This document shows, piece after piece, positions 23,125-31,693 of a stretch of 64,000 bases of DNA. The notes under the pieces are model-generated. The model was not told where the DNA came from, made no database searches, and worked only from the letters and a program-made list of their open reading frames with translations. This DNA comes from Mediterraneibacter catenae (GTDB taxonomy: Bacteria; Bacillota; Clostridia; Lachnospirales; Lachnospiraceae). The DNA lies in the NCBI RefSeq assembly GCF_008691045.1, contig NZ_VMSO01000002.1:248001-312000 (forward strand), given 5' to 3'. Both the position numbers and the translations under genes were made by a program. Position 1 is the stretch's first letter. Every line of letters begins with the position of its first letter.

Positions 23125-24462
23125 ATGCAGACTAATAATAAAATGGCGGTCGCCCCTGTTGGAAAGCTCATTTGGCAAATGTCGATACCGCCGCTGATTT
23201 CCATGTTCCTACAATATTCCTATAATCTGATAGACAGCGCGTTTGTGGCGCAGTTGAGTGAGAATGCACTAACGGCTGTTTCTCTGTCGTTTCCCATTAC
23301 AACACTTATGAATGCGGCGTCTATCTGGATCGGCGTCGGTGTGAATGTACTGATTGCAGGGTATCTTGGACAGAAAAAGCAGGATGAGGCAAATACAACC
23401 GTCACACATGGATTGTTACTGGCCTTTGGAATTGGTGCTTTGCTCAATCTTCTGGCATTACTGATTATGAAACCCTATTTTCGGGCGTTTACCAGTAATA
23501 AAGAAATTTATCAGTTGAGCATTGCCTATATGAGCGTGTGTTCGTTCATGCAAATTCCCAATATGGTGTATATCGCCATCCAGAAGATGATACAGGCCAC
23601 CGGGAATATGGTTGCTCCCATGTGTTTTCAGATTGCGGGAGTGATCGTTAATTTTGTATTCGATCCCATCTTGATTTTTGGTATTGGTGTTTTTCCGGCT
23701 ATGGGCATCCGCGGCGCTGCAGTGGCTACTGTTGCGGGCTATTCATTATCCATGATTTTGGCATTTGCTTTGCTGCTGGACAAAAAGCAAAAAGTGCAGA
23801 TAAAAATCAAAGGCTTTCACTTGCAGAAACAGATGATCCGCCGTATTTTTGCCTTTGGCCTGCCATCTTTTATTATGAACGCCCTCAGTTCGTTTATGGT
23901 GACGTTCGTCAATCTGTTTCTGGTGGCGTATTCTGATACGGCGATTGCATTCTTCGGTGCATATTTTAAGGTGCAGCAGTTGATTGTTATGACGGTAAAT
24001 GGCTTAATCCAGGGTTGTTTGCCAGTCATGCGGTTTAACTACGGCGCAGGGAGCAGCGAACGGCTGCATTCCGCTTTCCGATACGGAACTGCTTTGGTCA
24101 CCGGCATGATGATACTGGGGACGTTGGCTGTCATCCTTTTTCCGGCGCAGATTTTGGGATTGTTTACGGCATCGGAAGCCATGCGCTCCTTTGGAATATC
24201 CGCTATGCGGATTATGGCGACAAGCTATCTGTTTTGCGGTCTTTCTACTATGATTTCCACCTATTTTCAGGCCACAGAAAAAGTAGGTTCCAGCATGGCA
24301 ATTCAATTATGCAGGCAACTGCTTTTCCTTGTTCCATCCTTATGGTGTCTGGACAAATTGTTCCATCTGAACGGAATCTGGCTTGCATTCCCTGTCGCGG
24401 AAACTGGCACCTTGCTTGTTGCTCTCATAATGATGGCCTGGTATCACCGTAAAAAATCATAA
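23125..24462 (+). CDS. MATE-family multidrug efflux transporter, first of a pair
   Basis: A 445-aa, twelve-helix Na+ or H+ driven drug/toxin antiporter. It has the MATE pattern in both halves: SFPITTLMNAASIWIGVGVNVLIAGYLGQ in part, and the MRFNYGAG motif in the second half. The ATG at 23125 follows GAGGAGGG; the longer open frame overlaps the nitroreductase gene and is a shadow. It is 22 bases ahead of a second MATE gene in the same direction. Confidence 0.9.
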   Translation: MQTNNKMAVAPVGKLIWQMSIPPLISMFLQYSYNLIDSAFVAQLSENALTAVSLSFPITTLMNAASIWIGVGVNVLIAGYLGQKKQDEANTTVTHGLLLAFGIGALLNLLALLIMKPYFRAFTSNKEIYQLSIAYMSVCSFMQIPNMVYIAIQKMIQATGNMVAPMCFQIAGVIVNFVFDPILIFGIGVFPAMGIRGAAVATVAGYSLSMILAFALLLDKKQKVQIKIKGFHLQKQMIRRIFAFGLPSFIMNALSSFMVTFVNLFLVAYSDTAIAFFGAYFKVQQLIVMTVNGLIQGCLPVMRFNYGAGSSERLHSAFRYGTALVTGMMILGTLAVILFPAQILGLFTASEAMRSFGISAMRIMATSYLFCGLSTMISTYFQATEKVGSSMAIQLCRQLLFLVPSLWCLDKLFHLNGIWLAFPVAETGTLLVALIMMAWYHRKKS

Positions 24463-24484
24463 CGTATTCTGCGAAGGAGGAATT

Positions 24485-25888
24485 ATGAACGATACTTTCA
24501 TGAAAGAAAAGCCGGTATTACCGCTGATTTTATCCATGTCCCTGCCTATGGTGTTATCCATGCTGGTCAATTCCCTCTACAACATTGTGGACAGTTTTTT
24601 CGTCGCGCAGATCAGCGAGGAGGCTATGACGGCATTATCGTTGGTTTACCCGGTTCAAAATTTTATCAATGCTGCCGGAATTGGATTTGGCGTTGGGATC
24701 AATGCAGTGATCGCCTTCTATCTGGGCGCGGGGGATCATGAAAAAACGGATCAGGCCGCCACGCAGGGACTTGTGCTTGCCGTGATTCATGGCGTTGTTA
24801 TGACAGTCTGCTGTATCGCCATCATACCGGTTTTCCTGCGGATGTTCACTTCATCCGAAGCGGTCATTGAACTTGGCGTCCGCTATTCTATCGTTGCGTT
24901 CGCCTTTACGCTCATTGTTACCGTCAGCATGGCGTTTGAGAAACTGTTCCAGGCAGTAGGAAACATGAAGACAACCATGATCAGCCTGATGTGCGGGTGC
25001 ATCACAAACATCGTCTTAGACCCCGTTCTGATTTTTGGCTATGGCCCATTCCCGGAAATGGGAATTGAAGGCGCTGCGCTGGCAACCGGCATCGGACAGG
25101 CTCTGACACTGGCGATTTACCTTGTAGTCTATCTTTTGCGGCCAATTCGCGTGCATATCCGCAGGCAGTACATTTTGCCCAGCAAAAAGATGGTCATCAA
25201 GCTGTATTCTATCGGCATTCCCGCAACCCTGAATCTTGCACTTCCGTCTCTTTTGATTTCGGCGCTCAATGCGATTTTAGCTGCCTATTCCGAAGTGTAT
25301 ATTCTGGTTTTGGGGATCTATTACAAATTGCAGACCTTCATCTATCTTCCGGCGAATGGCATTGTGCAGGGGATGCGCCCCCTGATCGGCTATAACTACG
25401 GTGCAGGGGAGCACAAACGAGTCAGCCAGATTTATCAGATTGTTTTGTGCATGAGCGGTATCATTATGGTGCTTGGAACCGCGATATGTCTGCTGATCCC
25501 CGGCCAGCTGATAGGGCTGTTTACCCACACGGAAGCGACGATCCAGGCCGGGGAAACTGCCTTGCGCATCATCGGGGCCGGATTTATCGTCTCGGCGGTT
25601 TCTGTTACTTCTTCCGGCGCATTGGAGGGGCTGGGGAAAGGCACGCCCTCCTTACTGATTTCTCTTTGCCGGTATGTAGTGGTAATCATCCCGGCTGCGT
25701 TTTTACTCAGCAGGTTTCTCGGAGCGGTTGGCGTCTGGAATACGTTTTGGATCACGGAAGTGATTACTGCGATCATATCCATTTACGTTTACCGCAAGGT
25801 AATAGCAAAGCCAGCCGAGCCAGTCAACGGTCAAGATGAACGGCGCATACGCGCCGCCGTTGACAGCCCCGCCCGCCTTTGCAGATAG
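24485..25888 (+). CDS. MATE-family multidrug efflux transporter, second of a pair
   Basis: A 467-aa MATE protein, clearly related to its upstream neighbour but diverged (NSLYNIVDSFFVAQISEEAM, GFGVGINAVIAFYLG, IGYNYGAGEHKRV). Ribosome binding site GAAGGAGGAATT. A hydrophilic C-terminal tail after the last helix (KPAEPVNGQDERR) extends beyond the family core, close to a GC-rich inverted repeat at 25832-25868. Two adjacent MATE genes in one small element is unusual, since each protein normally acts alone. Confidence 0.9.
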   Translation: MNDTFMKEKPVLPLILSMSLPMVLSMLVNSLYNIVDSFFVAQISEEAMTALSLVYPVQNFINAAGIGFGVGINAVIAFYLGAGDHEKTDQAATQGLVLAVIHGVVMTVCCIAIIPVFLRMFTSSEAVIELGVRYSIVAFAFTLIVTVSMAFEKLFQAVGNMKTTMISLMCGCITNIVLDPVLIFGYGPFPEMGIEGAALATGIGQALTLAIYLVVYLLRPIRVHIRRQYILPSKKMVIKLYSIGIPATLNLALPSLLISALNAILAAYSEVYILVLGIYYKLQTFIYLPANGIVQGMRPLIGYNYGAGEHKRVSQIYQIVLCMSGIIMVLGTAICLLIPGQLIGLFTHTEATIQAGETALRIIGAGFIVSAVSVTSSGALEGLGKGTPSLLISLCRYVVVIIPAAFLLSRFLGAVGVWNTFWITEVITAIISIYVYRKVIAKPAEPVNGQDERRIRAAVDSPARLCR

Positions 25889-25954
25889 GCAATCAAGGGG
25901 CGACAGCAAGGAGTGCTGCCGCCCCGTACTATTATTCAGAGAGGGGGAATTTCC

Positions 25955-26365
25955 ATGACCGACTTTGAAGCCTATCAGGAGTACATCCAGCGCAAGCACA
26001 ACGCCTTTTGTAAGGCAGTAATCCGCTATGCTGCCCGCGATAAGATTTTGCAGCTTCGCCGGAAATGGGAGCGGCAAATTTCCCTTGACTATCTGATGGA
26101 CGAGAAGTTTGTCCAGTTTGCCGGGCCGGAGCCGGACGAGGAATACCCCTTTACCGTCTGCGGCCAGACCGTCCTGCTCTGTAACGCCGCTCTTGCCGCC
26201 GCGCTCTCCGCCCAGCCAAAGCAGACACAGGAAGTGATTTTGCGCTACTACTTCCTGCGCCAGCCGCAGCGAGTGATCGGCGCACATATCGGCCGGACGC
26301 GCAGCACAGCGGGGCGGCATATCCAGCTTGCCTATGAAGGAAGTCCCGATTTGGGAAAAGAGTAA
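25955..26365 (+). CDS. Sigma-70 region 4-like regulator of a Tn916-type module
   Basis: A 136-aa protein of the short sigma-like family found upstream of xis/int in Firmicutes conjugative transposons. It has an N-terminal YIQRKHNAFCKAVIRYAARD block and a C-terminal helix-turn-helix resembling sigma region 4 (FLRQPQRVIGAHIGRTRSTAGRHI). The ATG at 25955 follows AGAGAGGGGG. It overlaps the xis gene. It probably controls excision genes; that is family-based inference. Confidence 0.8.
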   Translation: MTDFEAYQEYIQRKHNAFCKAVIRYAARDKILQLRRKWERQISLDYLMDEKFVQFAGPEPDEEYPFTVCGQTVLLCNAALAAALSAQPKQTQEVILRYYFLRQPQRVIGAHIGRTRSTAGRHIQLAYEGSPDLGKE

Positions 26366-26528
26366 TTTGACCTTAGAAGAAGCGGCTGCGTATTCAGGAA
26401 TTGGTATCAACAAGCTGCGCGACCTTACCAGTGAACAGAATTGCCAATTTGTTTTGTGGGTGGGGAGCAAGCGCCTGATAAAACGCCGTCTATTTGATAA
26501 ATTCATTGAGCAGGAGTATTCCATTTGA
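26334..26528 (+). CDS. xis: Excisionase (Tn916 Xis-like)
   Basis: A 64-aa winged-helix DNA-bending protein resembling Tn916 Xis: VPIWEKSNLTLEEAAAYSGI, then INKLRDLT and KRLIKRRLFDKFIEQ. It would direct the integrase towards excision. It overlaps the end of the sigma-like gene and lies 85 bases ahead of int. Confidence 0.88.
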   Translation: MKEVPIWEKSNLTLEEAAAYSGIGINKLRDLTSEQNCQFVLWVGSKRLIKRRLFDKFIEQEYSI

Positions 26529-26550
26529 AATTTGTGATGTGAAAGCAGAA

Positions 26551-26583
26551 CTTGATATGATACAATAGTTATGTCATATCAAG
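26551..26583. promoter_or_regulatory. Inverted repeat between xis and int
   Basis: CTTGATATGA (26551-26560) and TCATATCAAG (26574-26583) are perfect 10-base arms around a 13-base spacer. TACAAT in the spacer could be a -10 box for int. Likely an operator or weak terminator at the start of int. Confidence 0.55.
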
Positions 26584-26613
26584 GCTCTTTCCATCACGGA
26601 AAGGAGTTTGACA

Positions 26614-27813
26614 ATGTCCGAGAAACGCAAAGACCATAAAGGAAGAATCCTGCGGACAGGAGAGAGCCAGAGAAAAGACCTGATTTATCAGTACCGCTAT
26701 ACAGACGTTCAAGGCAAACGGCAGACCATCTATTCCTCTGATTTGAAGGAATTGCGGGAAAAGGAAAAAGAAATCCAGAAGCAGCTTGACGAAGGGATTG
26801 ACTATGCCGCTGGAAAAGCAACCGTGATTGCCCTTGTGGAACGCTATATCAGCTTGAAACAGGGTGTGCGCTACAATACCAAAATCGGGTACAATTTTGT
26901 TCTGAACCTGATTAAAAAAGAAGATTTTGGCTACCGGAAGATAAGGGATATTAAGGTATCAGACGCGCAACAGTGGATTATGAAGCTCCATAGCGACGGG
27001 AAAGGGTACAGCACCATCACCAGTGTCAGGGGCGTTGTGAAACCCGCTTTTCAGATGGCATACAACGAGGATATTATCCGCCGCAATCCTTTTGACTTCA
27101 AATTAGTGGACGTGGTTCCCAATGACTCACAGAAGCGGATTGCCATGACGGAGGAACAGCAGGAGATTTGGATGGGCTTTATCCGGGAGGACAAAACCTA
27201 CACCAAGTATTATGATGAATTTGTCGTGCTGCTGGGAACGGGTATGCGTGTCAGTGAATTTTGCGGCCTTACAAAAAGTGATTTGGATTTTGAAAACCGG
27301 CGAATCCGGGTAGACCACCAACTTGTCCGGGAACGGGGCGGAAAGTATTATGTCGAGAAAACCAAGACGGAGTGCGGCTGCCGCTTTATTCCCATGACAG
27401 AGGAAGTCTATCAAAGTCTGAAGAATATTCTTGAACGCCGCAGGAAGATAAAGACGGAAATCATTGTAGACGGATACAGCGGATTTCTGCTGTTGGATAA
27501 GGACGACAAACCCAAGGTGGCGTTGCATATCGAAAATGAAATGCGCTGGGCGATGAAAAAGTATAAGAAGCTGTACCCGGACAAGCCGCTGCCGCATATC
27601 ACACCCCATGTGTTCCGCCATACTTTCTGTACCAATATGGCAAACGCTGGTATGGATATAAAGACCTTGCAGTATGTGATGGGACACTCTGACGTTGGAG
27701 TAACGCTGAATGTCTACACCCACGCCAGCTATGACCGGGCAGCAGAGCAGATGGCAAAAATTATAGATTTCAAGGGAACTGTCATGCCGGAAAAGCAGAG
27801 AAAATCAGGTTGA
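26614..27813 (+). CDS. int: Tyrosine recombinase integrase, Tn916 family
   Basis: A 399-aa integrase close in length to Tn916 Int. It has an N-terminal arm-binding domain (HKGRILRTGESQRKDLIYQY), a core-binding domain, and a catalytic domain with Arg in LGTGMRVSEFCGL, HxxR in PHVFRHTFCTNM, His in VMGHSDVG and Tyr in LNVYTHASY. All catalytic residues are present. It lies 160 bases from the right attachment site, the usual position, and is the only intact integrase in the 17.7-kb mobile region. Confidence 0.93.
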   Translation: MSEKRKDHKGRILRTGESQRKDLIYQYRYTDVQGKRQTIYSSDLKELREKEKEIQKQLDEGIDYAAGKATVIALVERYISLKQGVRYNTKIGYNFVLNLIKKEDFGYRKIRDIKVSDAQQWIMKLHSDGKGYSTITSVRGVVKPAFQMAYNEDIIRRNPFDFKLVDVVPNDSQKRIAMTEEQQEIWMGFIREDKTYTKYYDEFVVLLGTGMRVSEFCGLTKSDLDFENRRIRVDHQLVRERGGKYYVEKTKTECGCRFIPMTEEVYQSLKNILERRRKIKTEIIVDGYSGFLLLDKDDKPKVALHIENEMRWAMKKYKKLYPDKPLPHITPHVFRHTFCTNMANAGMDIKTLQYVMGHSDVGVTLNVYTHASYDRAAEQMAKIIDFKGTVMPEKQRKSG

Positions 27814-27825
27814 AAATGCACCAAG

Positions 27826-27848
27826 TTACTACACCAATTACTACACCA
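27826..27848 (+). repeat. TTACTACACCA pair at right end of element B
   Basis: TTACTACACCA occurs at 27826-27836 and 27838-27848, between int and the right attachment site. It matches the repeats at 22179-22200 at the other end. Confidence 0.6.
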
Positions 27849-27975
27849 TTTGCCCGTGAATTTGCGTAGATTTACAAAGAAGAGCGTGAATTTAAGGCAA
27901 AACACAAAAATTGAAAAGAGCGCCGGAAAGCCCGTAATATCAAGGTTTGAAGGCTTTTGAAGGGATATAAGAGAT

Positions 27976-28440
27976 ATGATAAAAATACTATTCGTGTGCC
28001 ACGGCAATATATGCCGTTCAACGATGTCCCAGTCTGTCTTCCAGCACATGGTTGACCAGGCCGGACTCTCTGACGAATTTTATATCGATTCCGCTGCCAC
28101 CAGCCGCGAGGAGATCGGCAATCCGCCGCATCACGGCACGCAGCGCAAACTCCGTCAGGCAGGAATTCCGTGTGTCCCCCACAGGGCCCGCCAGATGCGG
28201 AAGGATGAATACGATCAGTTTGATTACATTATCGGGATGGATACATGGAATATCCGCAATATCAACCGGATCATCGGGAACGGTGATCCTGACGGCAGAG
28301 TCTGCAAACTTCTGGATTTTACGGACAGGAGAGGAGCGGATATCGCGGACCCCTGGTACACAGGGAATTTTGACGAGACATACAGAGATGTAAAAGAGGG
28401 CTGTGAAGCCCTCCTTCAGGACTGCCTTCTACGCCTCTAA
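27976..28440 (+). CDS. Low-molecular-weight protein tyrosine phosphatase
   Basis: A 154-aa cysteine phosphatase. The P-loop CHGNICRST (CX5R) is at residues 8-16 and the acid-base Asp is in IADPWYTGNFD near residue 128. This is the target gene of the integrated elements: its first codons lie within the attachment core and were replaced by element B's end, which brings its own AAGGGAT site 15-20 bases ahead. The reading frame is preserved. Its 3' end overlaps the convergent J-domain gene by 12 bases. Confidence 0.93.
   Translation: MIKILFVCHGNICRSTMSQSVFQHMVDQAGLSDEFYIDSAATSREEIGNPPHHGTQRKLRQAGIPCVPHRARQMRKDEYDQFDYIIGMDTWNIRNINRIIGNGDPDGRVCKLLDFTDRRGADIADPWYTGNFDETYRDVKEGCEALLQDCLLRL
27991..28010 (+). 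other. Right attachment site (attR) inside the phosphatase gene start
   Basis: TTCGTGTGCCACGGCAATAT is shared with 22102-22121 (one mismatch), and its first 16 bases with 10348-10363. It codes for FVCHGNI, the active-site loop of the phosphatase, so the target is a highly conserved coding stretch. Confidence 0.8.
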
Positions 28441-29145
28441 AGCGTAGGAGAGCAGTTTTTTTAAGTTGTTATGGAACTGACGATTCTGAGATTTTAACCT
28501 GATTTTTTCGGTTCCTGTTTTTGTTTCTTCTATATAAGAATCATATCTTGAAAACAATATATGGAAATCCATAGTCTGTTTCTGTCCCCATCGGATCAGT
28601 ACCCAGTTCATCGCATCCGGCGACCAGTATTCCATCGGTATGTCCGCCATTTTGAGAATGGTGATGTACTGCATCGCCTGTCTGCAAAGCTTTGAGATCT
28701 GGCGGCTGCGCATACTTTCTTCATGTTTCTGATTTTTGCCGATCTTTCGGAAAATGCGCTGCGGCAGGCTCTTCTTTTTATCTTCGTGCTTCATAAGACG
28801 GACGCTTTTCCCGATCACCTCATGCAGCCGGTTTGCGGTATTCCAGTAAGTGACAAAAGATACTGCCTCTTCTTCCCCGTCATTTTCAGGTCCTACAGTA
28901 AAAGTACGGAAGACGCGTTCAGTCTCTCCGAACATTTCCCTGTTATAGGCTTTGCGTTTCTCCGGATCGGAAAGCACTCTGTATGCCTCGAGGATATTCT
29001 GCATCTGTTCCGTTGTATCAATATCTTTATGTACATTTGCATCCGGGTGATATACTTTCGCCAGTGCATTTTTAGCTGTCGTGATTTCTTCTAAAGTCGC
29101 ATCTCTTGAAACACCTAACACATCATAATAAGTGTGAGATTTCAT
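28429..29145 (-). CDS. J-domain (DnaJ-like) protein
   Basis: A 238-aa protein with an N-terminal J-domain (YYDVLGVSRDATLEEI, the HPD motif in VYHPDANVH, and YRVLSDPEKRKAYNREMFG). There is no zinc-finger or client-binding DnaJ region; the C-terminal 170 residues are basic and not recognised. It probably recruits DnaK to a specific target. The ATG at 29145 has AAGGAGGT upstream and is preferred to the start at 29172. Confidence 0.85.
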   Translation of the reverse strand: MKSHTYYDVLGVSRDATLEEITTAKNALAKVYHPDANVHKDIDTTEQMQNILEAYRVLSDPEKRKAYNREMFGETERVFRTFTVGPENDGEEEAVSFVTYWNTANRLHEVIGKSVRLMKHEDKKKSLPQRIFRKIGKNQKHEESMRSRQISKLCRQAMQYITILKMADIPMEYWSPDAMNWVLIRWGQKQTMDFHILFSRYDSYIEETKTGTEKIRLKSQNRQFHNNLKKLLSYALEA

Positions 29146-29323
29146 TGTGACCTCCTTATTAACATTGTTCATTTACACTCCCATGGTAAATATACGCCAG
29201 GAAATGGCAAAAGTCAATTGGTCTTAAGGACGGAAATGTCGCATTATTTTACCTTTTTATCGGCATATTTCCAATCCGGTACGCTTATATTAGTAACAGA
29301 CATAAAATGCGGCGAGGTTTACG

Positions 29324-30580
29324 ATGAAAAGGATTCAGGCATTTTTGATCGGACTTATGATGAGCGTGACTTGTATCTGTGCATCTTTCCCGGTGTATGC
29401 GGATAATGAAGAAGAACCTCAGAATACAGAGAATGAAACCGAAGAAACTGTCGGAGAAGGGCAGGACCGGGCTGACGAGGATACTGCTGAAACACAGGCA
29501 GGTGTAGAAGTCACCGCACCTTCGGTCATTCTTATGGAAGCTTCTACCGGAACAGTGATTTTCGAGAAGGATGCGGATACGGCTCGTCCCCCTGCAAGTG
29601 TGACAAAAATAATGACCATGCTGCTGATCTTTGACGCACTTGCAGATGAGAGCATCGGACTGGAAGACGAAGTGACAGTCTCGGATTATGCTGCATCTAT
29701 GGGAGGTTCGCAGGTATTTTTAGAACCTGGAGAGACACAGACGGTTGATACGATGCTCAAATGCATCGCAGTAGCCAGCGCAAATGACGCTTGCGTCGCT
29801 ATGGCGGAATACATATGCGGAAACGAAGAAGAATTTGTAAACCGGATGAATGAAAGAGCGGCGGGACTCGGGATGGAAAATACTCACTTTGTAAACTGCA
29901 ACGGACTTGACGCGGAGGGACACGAGACGAGCGCCCGGGATATTGCACTTATGTCAAGGGAACTGATCAGCAAATACCCGCAGGTACACGATTATTCTAT
30001 GATATGGATGGAAAATATAACACATACAACCAATAAAGGAACTTCTGAATTCGGGCTCACCAACACAAATAAACTTGTGCGTCAGTATGAATATGCCACA
30101 GGACTTAAAACCGGGTCCACAGGCGACGCGAAATTCTGTGTCTCCGCAACTGCAGAGAAAAACGGGATCGAACTGATCGCTGTGGTAATGGCTGCTGAAA
30201 ATTCCAAAGAACGTTTTGCAGACGCGGTAAAACTCCTCAATTACGGGTACGGCAGATGTCAGCTTTATACAGATGAGAGCGAAGAGGGGATCACATCTGC
30301 CCCAGTGGAAAACGGAGTGGAAGATACTGTAGAAGTCCATCGTACAGGACCATTTTCCTATCTCGATACAAACGGAGCCAATATCAATGGAATCGAAAGG
30401 ACAGTCGAAATAAATCCCGGGATTACTGGCCCTGTCAAAAAAGGAGATATCGTGGGCGCCGTTGTGTATACGCTGGATGGAAATGAAATCGGACGCACGG
30501 ATATAGTGGCTGCAGAGGACGTGGATGAAGCCTCTTTTCTTGACTATCTGAAGGACGCCGCAGAGCAGCTCTTTGTATAG
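29324..30580 (+). CDS. Serine-type D-Ala-D-Ala carboxypeptidase (DacF-like)
   Basis: A low-molecular-mass penicillin-binding protein of 418 aa that trims pentapeptide stems of peptidoglycan. It has a signal peptide (residues 1-26, ending near FPVYA), an acidic Glu-rich stretch at 27-65, then the SxxK motif in PPASVTKIMTM, SAN in SANDACVAMAE, and KTG in GLKTGSTGD. A C-terminal beta domain follows. A paralogue lies at 33101-34354 on the other side of scpAB. Confidence 0.92.
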   Translation: MKRIQAFLIGLMMSVTCICASFPVYADNEEEPQNTENETEETVGEGQDRADEDTAETQAGVEVTAPSVILMEASTGTVIFEKDADTARPPASVTKIMTMLLIFDALADESIGLEDEVTVSDYAASMGGSQVFLEPGETQTVDTMLKCIAVASANDACVAMAEYICGNEEEFVNRMNERAAGLGMENTHFVNCNGLDAEGHETSARDIALMSRELISKYPQVHDYSMIWMENITHTTNKGTSEFGLTNTNKLVRQYEYATGLKTGSTGDAKFCVSATAEKNGIELIAVVMAAENSKERFADAVKLLNYGYGRCQLYTDESEEGITSAPVENGVEDTVEVHRTGPFSYLDTNGANINGIERTVEINPGITGPVKKGDIVGAVVYTLDGNEIGRTDIVAAEDVDEASFLDYLKDAAEQLFV

Positions 30581-30623
30581 GCTGAACTGTATCGATCAGT
30601 TCTTCCCGGGCAAAAGTCGCTCT

Positions 30624-30652
30624 TGTTCTTCTAAGAGTGATAGATTATAATG
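30624..30652 (+). promoter_or_regulatory. Promoter of the membrane-anchored phosphoesterase
   Basis: TTGTTC (30624-30629) and TATAAT (30647-30652), spacing 17, lie just ahead of the GGGAGGAG site and ATG at 30675. Confidence 0.7.
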
Positions 30653-30674
30653 AGATGAATTGGGAGGAGACAGC

Positions 30675-31592
30675 ATGAAAATACTGATGATCCTGGCAAT
30701 TGCGGCTGTCATTGCCGCAGCCGTAATTGTCATTGAAATATACCGCGAAGTCCATCATTTCTGCATTACACATTATACGGTACAGTCTTCCGGACTGAGA
30801 GGACTTGAAAAAGAGATAAAAATTTTATTTTTAAGTGATTTGCACAACCGTGCCTATGGTGCCAATAATGAGAAGCTGCTGCAGGCAGTCAGGGACGAAT
30901 CCCCCGATCTGATTCTCATCGGAGGTGACATGCTGGTGGGAAAAGCAGGCGTACCTTATGATTCTGCGCTTGAATTTGTACGGCAGCTTCCGGCCGTTTG
31001 TCCGGTCTATTACGCGAACGGGAATCATGAAGGCCGCATGAAAGAATATCCGGATGCATACGGGTATGCGTACGAAAGCTACCGGCAGGCATTGACAGAG
31101 AGCGGAGTCCGGTTTCTGGAAAATGATATATGCCATGTAACGATAAACGGCCAGGAAATCGCACTCTGCGGTCTGGAGCTGCCGATCTCCACATACAGAA
31201 AGTTCCAGAAAGATCAGATCACGGCAGATGACATAACAGATTTCTTTGTGCTTTCTCCATGCAAAGGCAATGGAAAGAGTTCAGAAAATCTCCCGGAACT
31301 CCAGGATGAGTTCAAGATACTGCTGGCTCACAATCCTGCCTATATGGACGCTTACCTTGACTGGGGCGCCGACCTGATCCTGTCGGGCCATCTTCACGGC
31401 GGTCTCGTCCGCGTACCGGGACTCGGCGGGATCGTCACACCGCAGGGATTTCTCTTTCCGAAATATTCCGGTGAGATGACGAAGGAAGGCGAACAGACAG
31501 TGATCGTAAGCAGAGGACTCGGTTCCCACACCCTTAACATCCGCCTTTTCAATACGCCTGAACTGATTTCAATCCGTCTGAAACCTCGATAA
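30675..31592 (+). CDS. Membrane-anchored metallophosphoesterase (YkuE-like)
   Basis: A 305-aa phosphoesterase with one N-terminal membrane anchor (residues 3-21), placing the catalytic domain outside the cell. Motifs are LFLSDLHNRAYG, LILIGGDMLVG, YYANGNHEGR, LLAHNPAYM and ILSGHLHGGLVRVPG. The YkuE-like family includes lipid A- or UDP-diacylglucosamine-type pyrophosphatases in other phyla, but no specific substrate is evident here. Single-gene unit with its own promoter. Confidence 0.88.
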   Translation: MKILMILAIAAVIAAAVIVIEIYREVHHFCITHYTVQSSGLRGLEKEIKILFLSDLHNRAYGANNEKLLQAVRDESPDLILIGGDMLVGKAGVPYDSALEFVRQLPAVCPVYYANGNHEGRMKEYPDAYGYAYESYRQALTESGVRFLENDICHVTINGQEIALCGLELPISTYRKFQKDQITADDITDFFVLSPCKGNGKSSENLPELQDEFKILLAHNPAYMDAYLDWGADLILSGHLHGGLVRVPGLGGIVTPQGFLFPKYSGEMTKEGEQTVIVSRGLGSHTLNIRLFNTPELISIRLKPR

Positions 31593-31597
31593 AACTA

Positions 31598-31626
31598 TTG
31601 TAATGGCCGATGATTTTCGTTATAAT
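31598..31626 (+). promoter_or_regulatory. Promoter of scpAB
   Basis: TTGTAA (31598-31603) and TATAAT (31621-31626) with 17-base spacing, 67 bases before the scpA start. Confidence 0.75.
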
Positions 31627-31693
31627 ATATCATTGGCACTTTAGTAATATACAGCACAGTCTGCTTTGAGGCTGCGCTGTCAGAGGAGTAAAC

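Noticed and set aside
27814-27975. A small gene between int and the phosphatase
   Set aside because: Only arm-type repeats and the attachment end are visible; no frame with a start site.
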